Source of the DNA: JBLNBU01 sp050260215 | GTDB lineage: Bacteria; Pseudomonadota; Alphaproteobacteria; Rhodospirillales; Magnetospirillaceae | NCBI GenBank assembly: GCA_050260215.1 | Contig: JBLNBU010000174.1 | Span: 1-12,927 of the forward strand | DNA: 12,927 nucleotides | Direction of reading: 5' to 3' | Program-made: the position numbers and the translations under genes | Part shown: positions 1 through 8,764 of the stretch, one piece after another | Numbering within the stretch: the stretch's first letter is position 1 | Layout: every line of letters begins with the position of its first letter | The notes under the pieces: generated by a model | Database searches by the model: none | What the model was told of the DNA's origin: nothing | What the model saw: only the letters and a program-made list of their open reading frames with translations

Positions 1-2
1 CG

Positions 3-92
3 GGCATCCTCGACCTCGATTCGGGCCTTTTCACCGCGCTCATGGCCCTGATGGCCCTGGCGGTCGAGGCGCTGCTGGAGAAGCGGCGGTAA
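3..92 (+). CDS. C-terminal end of an unidentified, membrane-like protein (5' partial)
   Basis: An open frame enters from the left edge and stops at TAA 90-92, giving about 29 residues. They are mainly hydrophobic (Leu, Ala, Met) and end in a basic tail, EKRR, which looks like a last membrane helix followed by a cytoplasmic anchor. No family can be assigned from so little. A strong hairpin (138-181) follows 45 bases downstream. The call rests on the frame, the composition and the position before a hairpin, so it is tentative. Confidence 0.45.
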   Translation, partial: GILDLDSGLFTALMALMALAVEALLEKRR

Positions 93-137
93 ATTTCTCT
101 GCCGCGGGCGCCTCCCAGGAACACAACCGACTTAAAG

Positions 138-181
138 CGTGTCATCCCGAGGACCGTCGCAGCGCTCCTCGGGATGACACG
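138..181. repeat. GTCAT-type palindromic hairpin
   Basis: The left arm CGTGTCATCCCGAGGA (138-153) pairs perfectly over 16 bp with TCCTCGGGATGACACG (166-181) around a 12-base loop. No T tract follows on either strand, so it is not a standard intrinsic terminator. It may still act as a 3' end or mRNA-stabilising structure for the gene on the left. GTCATCCCGAG...CTCGGGATGAC palindromes are common intergenic repeats in Alphaproteobacteria, and copies elsewhere in the genome are expected. Confidence 0.75.
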
Positions 182-346
182 TCATTATCCGTTCCGAAGC
201 AGTCCCTACCCATCCGGCGCAGGTCCCTCCTACCCGCTCCAGGCCACTTCCGACCCGAAAGCATGGGAAAAGGACGGGCGTATTAATACTCATTCTCAGG
301 CTTTCGGTATTTTTCTTTCTTCCAAAGAGCCAATACCAGAACGAAC

Positions 347-375
347 TTGCTTATTCGCAGGTGCGAAAGTATCCT
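347..375 (+). promoter_or_regulatory. Candidate nifJ promoter with palindromic operator in the spacer
   Basis: TTGCTT (347-352) and TATCCT (370-375) are separated by 17 bases and resemble a weak sigma-70 promoter: 3 of 6 and 4 of 6 matches to consensus. The spacer contains the perfect palindrome TTCGCA-GG-TGCGAA (354-367), placed where a dimeric regulator would compete with RNA polymerase. The start codon lies about 80 bases further on. This is a pattern-based suggestion only. Confidence 0.35.
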
Positions 376-459
376 GCCGTCCCTTTGTCATAGGACGAAG
401 GCGCGCCCCGGGACTATCCTCGGGCAGGCTCTATACCGGCAGCAGATGAGATTGACGAG

Positions 460-4041
<3,582 letters not shown>

Positions 4042-4048
4042 AGTAGAA

Positions 4049-4101
4049 CCCGATAGGAGACGGGGAGGCCATGTACCTCCCCGCCCCCAAAAGCTATCGG
4101 G
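4049..4101 (+). other. Nested inverted repeats in the nifJ 3' untranslated region
   Basis: CCCGATAG (4049-4056) pairs with CTATCGGG (4094-4101). Inside it, CGGGGAGG (4061-4068) pairs perfectly with CCTCCCCG (4076-4083) around a 7-base loop. The nested structure starts 8 bases after the nifJ stop codon and directly precedes the intrinsic terminator, so it would sit at the 3' end of the nifJ transcript. It could protect the mRNA or feed a 3'-UTR-derived small RNA; neither role can be shown here. Confidence 0.55.
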
Positions 4102-4107
4102 GTCAGG

Positions 4108-4145
4108 AGAGCGGTGCCGGCGACGGCGCCGCTCTTTTGGTTTTT
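4108..4145 (+). terminator. Intrinsic terminator of nifJ
   Basis: A 12-bp stem pairs AGAGCGGTGCCG (4108-4119) with CGGCGCCGCTCT (4124-4135), with one G-U pair and a four-base loop. It runs into a TTTT-GG-TTTTT tract. It lies 67 bases past the nifJ stop and is the best terminator in the window. Confidence 0.85.
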
Positions 4146-4170
4146 GGGGGTGGGCACGTCATTGCCCGTT

Positions 4171-4231
4171 CGTCATGGCCGGGCTTGACCCGGCCATCCA
4201 CTGGCCCCCCGGGTCAAGCCCGGGGGTGACG
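4171..4231. repeat. Alphaproteobacterial GTCAT palindromic repeat
   Basis: The outer ends CGTCA and TGACG bracket two halves that are inverted copies of each other sharing CGGGCTTGACCC / GGGTCAAGCCCG. Each half can also fold alone: TGGCCGGG-CTTGA-CCCGGCCA on the left and CCCCCGGG-TCAAG-CCCGGGGG on the right. This matches the widespread intergenic element of Alphaproteobacteria built on the GGGCTTGACCCGG core. It sits between nifJ (+) and the YeeE-like gene (-), which converge on it, so it may form a shared 3' structure. Confidence 0.8.
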
Positions 4232-4259
4232 AAGGAAGGGTGCTTGGGCGAAGCTCCCC

Positions 4260-5495
4260 CTACAGCAGGGTGAACTTCTCGGTCGACTCGTTGTAGCGGA
4301 CCAGGCCGTACCACACGGCGACGATGGCGCCGCCGGCCAGCAAGGCCGCCGGCCAGCCGCCCAGCATGGCGGGGAAGAAGGCCTGGATGCCGATGGCGGT
4401 CTCTTCCAGCAGGTCGAGGTTCATGTCGGCTGCGGTCAGGCCGGTCTTCTTGAACACGGCGTTGGCCACCGATCCGCCCCACGCGAAGAAGAATACCGCC
4501 ACCCACAGCTTGATGTGGCCTTCGCCCATGCGCCACAGGGCGCCCGAGGCGCAGCCGCCGGCGAACATCATGCCGATGCCGAACACCAGCCCGCCCAGCA
4601 GCGAGCCGGCCCAGAACACCGGCGGGATGGCAAGGTAGGGGTCGATCAGCTTGGCCTTGAACAGCAGGGCCGCCAGCGGCACGCCGACGACGATGCCCAG
4701 CATGATGGCCTTGGTCATGTGGCCCTCGCCGGTCATGAACGGCTCGCGGAAGGCGCGCGCGAAGCACAGGCGCGAGCGGTGCATGACGAAGCCCATGGCG
4801 AAGCCGGCCACCACGATGATGCCGCGCGCCGCCAGGCGCTCGTTGTCCGAGCCCCACCAGCCGACCGCCCACAGGGCGACGCCGACGCCCAGGGCCAGGC
4901 CGAGAAGCGGAAACACCGCCACCAGGCGCGGCGGCAGGTGCAGCGGCTCAGGCGGGTCCATGCCCCACGAGATGTTTTCCAGCGTCCACAGCAACGCCTT
5001 CAGCCCCACCGCCGCACCGATGGCCAGACCCAGCCACATGGCCCAGCCGGCGGGCGAGGAATGCAGCACGGGCGTGAAGAAGCCTCCCGTGGTGCAGCCG
5101 CCGGCCAGCGCCGCGCCGGTGCCCATCAGGGTGCCGCCCATGGCCGCCCACACGTATTCCAGTTTGGGCGGACGGGTGGGCTTGAACTGCCGGCTCATCA
5201 GCGCCGCCGAGAAGGCGCCGGCGACCAGCACGATGTTCATCAGCGACATGCGATGCATCAGCGGGCTGTCGGGCTGTTCGGGCAGGCCCAGCAGCGGGCC
5301 CAGGCCGACCAGGGTGTTGAACCAGTCCCCCCACAGCTTCAGCCCGCCGAAGATGCCCCAGAACAGGCCGTTGACCATCAGCGCCAGGATCACCAGCACC
5401 ACCAGGATGATGCCCAGATAGGGCGACCATTCCTTGACGAAGATGTCTTCGTAGTCGGCCTTGAAACCGGCCAGCCAGCCTTGTCCGTGGCTCAT
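4260..5495 (-). CDS. YeeE/YedE family sulfur (thiosulfate-type) transporter
   Basis: This 411-residue polytopic inner membrane protein belongs to the YeeE/YedE (Sulf_transp) family, whose characterised member TsuA imports thiosulfate. The sequence is a tandem repeat of Gly-rich helices. It has one conserved cysteine in each of three family motifs: GAALAGGCTTGG (Cys134), HRSRLCFARAFREPF (Cys244) and FAGGCASGALWRMGEGH (Cys315). These correspond to the three cysteines that relay the substrate in TsuA. A roughly 110-residue N-terminal extension with extra hydrophobic segments (27-50, 85-100) precedes the first motif. The start at 5495 has AAGGGGG upstream. It is the last gene of the minus-strand cytochrome cluster, 127 bases after the monoheme cytochrome, with two hairpins between them. 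Substrate choice (thiosulfate or another sulfur species) is inferred from the family. Confidence 0.88.
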   Translation of the reverse strand: MSHGQGWLAGFKADYEDIFVKEWSPYLGIILVVLVILALMVNGLFWGIFGGLKLWGDWFNTLVGLGPLLGLPEQPDSPLMHRMSLMNIVLVAGAFSAALMSRQFKPTRPPKLEYVWAAMGGTLMGTGAALAGGCTTGGFFTPVLHSSPAGWAMWLGLAIGAAVGLKALLWTLENISWGMDPPEPLHLPPRLVAVFPLLGLALGVGVALWAVGWWGSDNERLAARGIIVVAGFAMGFVMHRSRLCFARAFREPFMTGEGHMTKAIMLGIVVGVPLAALLFKAKLIDPYLAIPPVFWAGSLLGGLVFGIGMMFAGGCASGALWRMGEGHIKLWVAVFFFAWGGSVANAVFKKTGLTAADMNLDLLEETAIGIQAFFPAMLGGWPAALLAGGAIVAVWYGLVRYNESTEKFTLL

Positions 5496-5535
5496 GGTCG
5501 CCCCCTTGGTTGTTTAGGATGTCCCTCGCCCGGGC

Positions 5536-5602
5536 GGGCGCGTCCCGCGCCCTTGGGCGCTCGCTCGATGCTGCTGGAGCGCCGAACGAGAGTCGGCGCT
5601 CC
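5536..5602 (-). other. Two hairpins between the cytochrome c and YeeE-like genes
   Basis: GGAGCGCCGA (5576-5585) pairs perfectly with TCGGCGCTCC (5593-5602) around a 7-base loop. GGGCGCG (5536-5542) pairs with CGCGCCC (5546-5552). Neither has a T tract, so they are unlikely to be strong intrinsic terminators. They may mark an mRNA processing or stability site, or be repeat sequence, separating expression of the transporter from the upstream cytochromes. Confidence 0.55.
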
Positions 5603-5622
5603 TTCGGGCCCGGCGGGCGCCC

Positions 5623-6012
5623 CTAGTTGCAGCTGGCCGGGCTGTCGCCGTCCTTGGCGCCCTTCTGGACGAACACCTTGATGTCCTCCATCAGGTCGGC
5701 GTCGGCGACGTCGGCGAACTTCTCGGCCACCTTGTTGGTGCCCTTGACGCTGGCGCGGTAGGCCTTGGACACGTACTGCGACACGGTGTCCTTGCCCTTG
5801 GCGTGCTTGTCGGCCTTCAGGTATGCCGCCCAGTCGGCCTGGGTGCGGGCGTTGGGAGCTATGGCCTCGCCGCCGCCTTGGGTGTGGCAGCCGGTGCAGA
5901 CGCCGCGGTAGTAGACCCGGCCGCGCTTCCAGTCGCCGTCATAGGCCTGGGCCGCCGAGGCGCCGGCGATGAAGACGAGCGCGGCCAGCGCGATGGTGGT
6001 GAAGCGGATCAT
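5623..6012 (-). CDS. Small periplasmic monoheme cytochrome c
   Basis: This 129-residue protein has a clear Sec signal peptide (about 1-23, ending in AQA). One heme c site, CTGCH (Cys39, Cys42, His43), lies near the mature N-terminus, as in class I cytochromes. Met109 is the only methionine besides the initiator and is therefore the candidate sixth ligand. A C-terminal cysteine (Cys128) is unpaired. The C-terminal part (DADLMEDIKVFV) fits the last helix of a small cytochrome. It starts 28 bases after the cytochrome b gene, with AAAGGA upstream. Its position suggests an electron carrier between the membrane cytochrome b and the octaheme cytochrome. Its exact subclass (c5-like) is uncertain. Confidence 0.88.
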   Translation of the reverse strand: MIRFTTIALAALVFIAGASAAQAYDGDWKRGRVYYRGVCTGCHTQGGGEAIAPNARTQADWAAYLKADKHAKGKDTVSQYVSKAYRASVKGTNKVAEKFADVADADLMEDIKVFVQKGAKDGDSPASCN

Positions 6013-6040
6013 GGTGGAGGTCCTTTCTTGGTCCGTGGGG

Positions 6041-6637
6041 TCAGTCGACTTCTTCCCACCCGGTGATCATCGCCTTGTAGTGCGACGTGGGCGTGTGGCC
6101 GGCCGAGCCGAGATAGAGGTGGGCGATCAGGAAGATCAGCATGCACCAGGCGCCGAAGGTGTGGCCGATGGCCACCCACGACAGCGGCAGGGCGGCAATC
6201 CCCCACGCCGCCCACTGGTCGTAGAACAGGTACAGCCCGCCGGTCACCCAGATCAGCGGGCTGACCAGCAGCAGGATGGCCAGATAGGACAGGCGCTGCA
6301 GCGGGTTGTGCTTGCGCAGGCTGGTCTGCCGGAACGGGTGCGGCGCATCGGTGAAGATGCCCAGCGCATAGTAGTTGATCATGGCGCCGACCTTCTCGAG
6401 GGTCGGGATGTACTGCCGCCACTCGCCGGTGGTGAAGTGCCAGAAGATGGCGAATACCCACAGGCCGATCAGGCACCAGGCCGCGGTGGTGTGCCAGGTC
6501 ACCACCCGGCCGAAGCCGAACAGGGTGTAAAGGCCGTGGACCTCGAACCCGGTCAGCAGCAGGAAGATGATCAGCGCGGCCTGGGACCAGTGCCAGAAGC
6601 GCTCGAACCGCTTGAAGACGTAGATGCGTTCGCTCAT
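6041..6637 (-). CDS. Cytochrome b561-type membrane protein (Ni-hydrogenase/thiosulfate reductase cytochrome b family)
   Basis: The product is a 198-residue integral membrane diheme cytochrome b that would exchange electrons with the quinone pool. It has four hydrophobic helices at about 15-33, 48-69, 115-137 and 150-175. Histidines suited to binding two b hemes lie in or near them: His16, His34, His49, His67, His159 and His173. NPLQRLSYLA (111-120) and IGHTFGAWCMLIFLIAHLYL (158-177) are typical of the b subunits of hydrogenases, formate dehydrogenases and thiosulfate reductases. The frame is open further upstream, but the start at 6637 is chosen because it gives this family N-terminus (MSERIYVFKRFERFWHW) and follows a GGGAGGG ribosome binding site. 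It begins 14 bases after the octaheme cytochrome stop, so the two are very likely cotranscribed and function together. Confidence 0.92.
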   Translation of the reverse strand: MSERIYVFKRFERFWHWSQAALIIFLLLTGFEVHGLYTLFGFGRVVTWHTTAAWCLIGLWVFAIFWHFTTGEWRQYIPTLEKVGAMINYYALGIFTDAPHPFRQTSLRKHNPLQRLSYLAILLLVSPLIWVTGGLYLFYDQWAAWGIAALPLSWVAIGHTFGAWCMLIFLIAHLYLGSAGHTPTSHYKAMITGWEEVD

Positions 6638-6651
6638 GACCGATCCCTCCC

Positions 6652-8259
6652 TCAGCCGCGCGCCTTGCGGTGCGCCAGGATGCGCAGCAGGCCGTGGACG
6701 GCCACGCCGCCCAGGGTGCCCAGCGCCGCCAGCCCCATGACGATGTCCATCAGCGCCCAGCGGTCGCGCCGGGGCATGTAGACGCCTTCGATGCCGTCCA
6801 GCCGGCCGCCCTCGCGCACGTGGCACTCGGTGCAGGCCAGGGCCTTTTCCTTGGGCGCGACCATGTGGGTGCTGGGCCACGACATCACCGTCGAGACGAA
6901 GTCCACCTGGCCCGAGAACGGCTTGCCCGCCGAGTTCATGCCCACCGCGATGGCCTTTTCCCAGCCGAAGTTCTTCCAGTAGGCGGTGTCGTCGTTGCCG
7001 GCGGTGTGCGGCTTGACCAGGGTGTGGTTGACCGGGTCGTAGGGCTGCTTGCCGCGGAACACCTTGACCGGCCAGATCATCGACTTGCCGTCGGCGGGCG
7101 AGCCGTCGAGGCGGTTGATGTAGACTGGCGTGTCGTTGTCGATGCGGTCGCCCAGCAAGGTGAAGTCGACCTTGCCGTTGAACCACACGTACTCGGGCTT
7201 GACGTTCTCGCCGAAGGTGAAGTCGCCCTTGCGCGAGTCGTAGACGACGTGGCCCTTGGCGTCCTTGGTCAGCAGGGGCTTGCCCTCGGGCGACAGCTTG
7301 CCCGAGGTCGACCAGTCCCACGAGGTCTTGGTCGCCACGCCGCCGCGCGCCAGGGCCGGGATGTGGCAGGTCTGGCACGCCACCTTCTCGGCGTGCAGGT
7401 TCAGCCGCGCCGCGGCGGCGACCTTCTTGTGCGGGCCGTTGCCGTGGCAGGACACGCAGGTGGCGGGATTGGTCTTGTCGTCCTTGCCGCGCATGTCGGC
7501 GCCGTGGCGGTCCCTGGCGGTCGGCGTGTAGCGCGAGCCGGGCACGTCATGGGCCGAGGTCTTGTGGCAGGTGCCGCAGGTGAAATCCAGGCCGGCCGCG
7601 TCCATGTGGACGTCGAGTTCCTTGTCCGGCGCCGCCAGCGAGCTGTCCATGTCGCCGTGCTTGACCCCGTCGCCGCCGCCACCGAAGAAATGGCAGGCGC
7701 CGCAGGTGTCGCGGCTGGTCTTGCCCACCTTCTGGGCGATCTTGGTCAGGTCGGGCGCCTTGACGATGTTGCCCGAGCCGGGCGGCACCTCGGTGTCCCG
7801 ATAGAGCGGATGGCCGGCGAAGCCGGGCAGCTTCTTGTAGACGCCGGTGGTGTCGTGGCACGTCAGGCAGTCGACGTTTTCCTGGGCGGTGAAGTCGAAG
7901 TTGGCGTCCTTCCACCCATAGCCCACGTGGCAACTGGTGCAATAGGGCAGGTTCGACTCGACCGAGATGCAGAAGTTGTTGATGACGTTCTTCTTGCCCA
8001 GGCGCTGCTGGCTGTCGGGATTGAGGAAATCCCACGTCCAGTGCTTGGTGCGCTGCACCTGGCCGGCGGCCTCGGTGTGGCATTCCAGGCAAGCCTTGGT
8101 CACCTCGGGGCCCGAGGCGAAACTGCGCTGCAGCTGCTTGAACTTGCCGTGGTCGGCCGTGGTGTCCAGCTTGACGTCGGCCATGGCCGGCCCACCCAGG
8201 GCCCAGGCCAGCAGGCAGGCAACCGCGATGGCCGCCAGGCCGAATAACCGGTTCGGCAT
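6652..8259 (-). CDS. otr: Octaheme c-type cytochrome, tetrathionate reductase (OTR) family, membrane-anchored
   Basis: This 535-residue protein has a Sec signal peptide (about 1-27, ending in AMA) and eight CXXCH heme sites: Cys57, 107, 131, 186, 228, 268, 295 and 476. The region ACLECH...KNVINNFCISV...CTSCHVGYGWKD (56-117) and CLTCHDTTGVYKKLPGFAGHP (131-151) closely follow the OTR family, best known from Shewanella. That enzyme reduces tetrathionate and, in vitro, nitrite and hydroxylamine at a lysine-ligated heme. Which lysine plays that part here cannot be settled by eye; Lys142/143 are candidates. Cys97 is an additional non-heme cysteine. A hydrophobic helix (about 502-526) followed by a basic tail at the C-terminus indicates an inner membrane anchor with the heme domain in the periplasm. 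A strong ribosome binding site (GGAGGGAGGGGGGA) precedes the start. The gene heads a cluster with a cytochrome b and a cytochrome c. The substrate is unproven. Confidence 0.92.
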   Translation of the reverse strand: MPNRLFGLAAIAVACLLAWALGGPAMADVKLDTTADHGKFKQLQRSFASGPEVTKACLECHTEAAGQVQRTKHWTWDFLNPDSQQRLGKKNVINNFCISVESNLPYCTSCHVGYGWKDANFDFTAQENVDCLTCHDTTGVYKKLPGFAGHPLYRDTEVPPGSGNIVKAPDLTKIAQKVGKTSRDTCGACHFFGGGGDGVKHGDMDSSLAAPDKELDVHMDAAGLDFTCGTCHKTSAHDVPGSRYTPTARDRHGADMRGKDDKTNPATCVSCHGNGPHKKVAAAARLNLHAEKVACQTCHIPALARGGVATKTSWDWSTSGKLSPEGKPLLTKDAKGHVVYDSRKGDFTFGENVKPEYVWFNGKVDFTLLGDRIDNDTPVYINRLDGSPADGKSMIWPVKVFRGKQPYDPVNHTLVKPHTAGNDDTAYWKNFGWEKAIAVGMNSAGKPFSGQVDFVSTVMSWPSTHMVAPKEKALACTECHVREGGRLDGIEGVYMPRRDRWALMDIVMGLAALGTLGGVAVHGLLRILAHRKARG

Positions 8260-8332
8260 TCCCCCCTCCCTCCTCGCACGCCTCCCCGCGGCGAACGGTG
8301 GCTCAGCACCCCCAGGGGCGCGGCGGAGGCCA

Positions 8333-8401
8333 CTTGACCTTTAGGATAATCGCCTATGCGTTTATATAGGTCAAGCTTATATATCTTTCACCTTATATAA
8401 G
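8333..8401 (-). promoter_or_regulatory. AT-rich control region and promoter of the octaheme cytochrome cluster
   Basis: On the minus strand, TTGACC (8374-8369) and GATTAT (8351-8346) are spaced by 17 bases and form a plausible sigma-70 promoter about 80-90 bases upstream of the octaheme cytochrome start. The -35 box lies inside one arm of an 8-bp inverted repeat, CTTGACCT (8333-8340) / AGGTCAAG (8368-8375). The other arm falls near the expected transcription start. Upstream lies a second perfect inverted repeat, CTTATATA (8376-8383) / TATATAAG (8394-8401). TTATATA occurs three times at 8362, 8377 and 8393, about 15-16 bases apart. The arrangement looks like clustered operators, but no known regulator box was recognised. 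Confidence 0.5.
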
Positions 8402-8409
8402 AGAGTTCC

Positions 8410-8455
8410 AAAAACGGCCCCGGGACCTCCCCCGCCCCGGGGGTCGGCCCGGGCC
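8410..8455 (-). terminator. Terminator of the 40-residue miniprotein gene
   Basis: Directly after the stop codon (8456), the minus-strand transcript can form a long GC-rich stem with small bulges. The base pairs run 8455-8449 with 8416-8423 and 8445-8439 with 8424-8431. A run of five T (8414-8410) follows. This would insulate the small gene from the octaheme cytochrome promoter region just beyond. Confidence 0.55.
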
Positions 8456-8578
8456 TCAGCGGGACGGCGACGGGGCGGAAGCGGCCGGCGGCGGCGGGGG
8501 ATCGTCCGGACGGGCGGCATCGATGACCCCGGCCAACGCGGCGGCGATCACGGCGACGATGGGGATGAAATAGAACAT
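8456..8578 (-). CDS. 40-residue single-span membrane miniprotein, function unknown
   Basis: The frame starts at ATG 8578 with a near-perfect ribosome binding site (GAGGAGG, 8 bases upstream) and stops at TGA 8456. It encodes MFYFIPIVAVIAAALAGVIDAARPDD followed by a Pro/Ala/Ser-rich tail. The N-terminus (about 1-20) is a strongly hydrophobic helix and the tail (27-40) carries five consecutive prolines. A longer frame to 8665 exists, but its extra N-terminus is Arg-rich and lacks a good ribosome binding site, so the shorter start is preferred. The gene has its own candidate terminator, and the outer membrane channel gene lies divergently 186 bases away. No family was recognised. It could be a small subunit or assembly factor of a membrane complex; that is a guess from topology and location. 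Confidence 0.6.
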   Translation of the reverse strand: MFYFIPIVAVIAAALAGVIDAARPDDPPPPPAASAPSPSR

Positions 8579-8672
8579 GGCTCGGCCTCCTCGTCGGGAA
8601 TGCCAAGCCAACACGGCCGCGAGACGCCGGTTCCGGGACCCTGACGGGCCTCGCCGCCCGCACATTAGAAAT

Positions 8673-8688
8673 TTGTATTGAAGTACAA
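8673..8688. promoter_or_regulatory. Small inverted repeat in the divergent intergenic region
   Basis: TTGTA (8673-8677) and TACAA (8684-8688), six bases apart, lie in an AT-rich patch between the miniprotein gene (-) and the FadL-like gene (+). TACAAT (8684-8689) also resembles a -10 box on the plus strand, but no convincing -35 box lies 16-18 bases upstream. The 186-base divergent region (8579-8764) must contain promoters for both genes; this is the only operator-like pattern seen in it. Confidence 0.3.
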
Positions 8689-8764
8689 TGTTACTGCCAC
8701 CCCCTCCCGCTCAACCCGCAGATTAGGTGCAATGCCTTAATTCCAAAGGCGGAAGGGAGGGACT

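Larger units (their letters stand above)
93..459. other. Gene-free leader region upstream of nifJ
   Basis: This 367-base gap has lower GC than its surroundings in parts, notably 278-360. It holds a perfect 16-bp hairpin (138-181), a 10-bp palindrome GTATTAATAC (280-289), a candidate promoter containing a 14-bp palindrome (347-375), and an imperfect inverted repeat CCTTTGTC/GACGAAGG (382-401). A 91-codon frame crosses it (174-449), but it has no ribosome binding site or protein-like composition and was not accepted as a gene. The nifJ start at 460 has only a weak purine-rich stretch in front (GAGATTGACGAG). Confidence 0.6.

Noticed and set aside
174..449. A 91-codon plus-strand frame in the nifJ leader
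   Set aside because: It starts inside the hairpin repeat, has no ribosome binding site, and its translation shows no protein-like pattern; the region looks regulatory.
5576..5602. Perfect 10-bp hairpin as an intrinsic terminator of the cytochrome genes
   Set aside because: No T tract follows on the transcribed strand.
4515..5681. Plus-strand frame opposite the YeeE-like gene
   Set aside because: Low-complexity His, Arg, Gln and Ala composition; the minus-strand transporter has clear family motifs.
6638..7378. N-terminal extension of the cytochrome b frame to 7378
   Set aside because: It would overlap most of the octaheme gene; the start at 6637 has a ribosome binding site and gives the family N-terminus.
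6670..8247. Plus-strand frame opposite the octaheme cytochrome
   Set aside because: It lacks any motif, while the other strand encodes eight heme sites.
8362..8399. The three TTATATA copies as a CRISPR or tandem-repeat array
   Set aside because: The unit is only 7 bases and the intervening sequences are short and unrelated to spacers; an operator cluster is a simpler reading.
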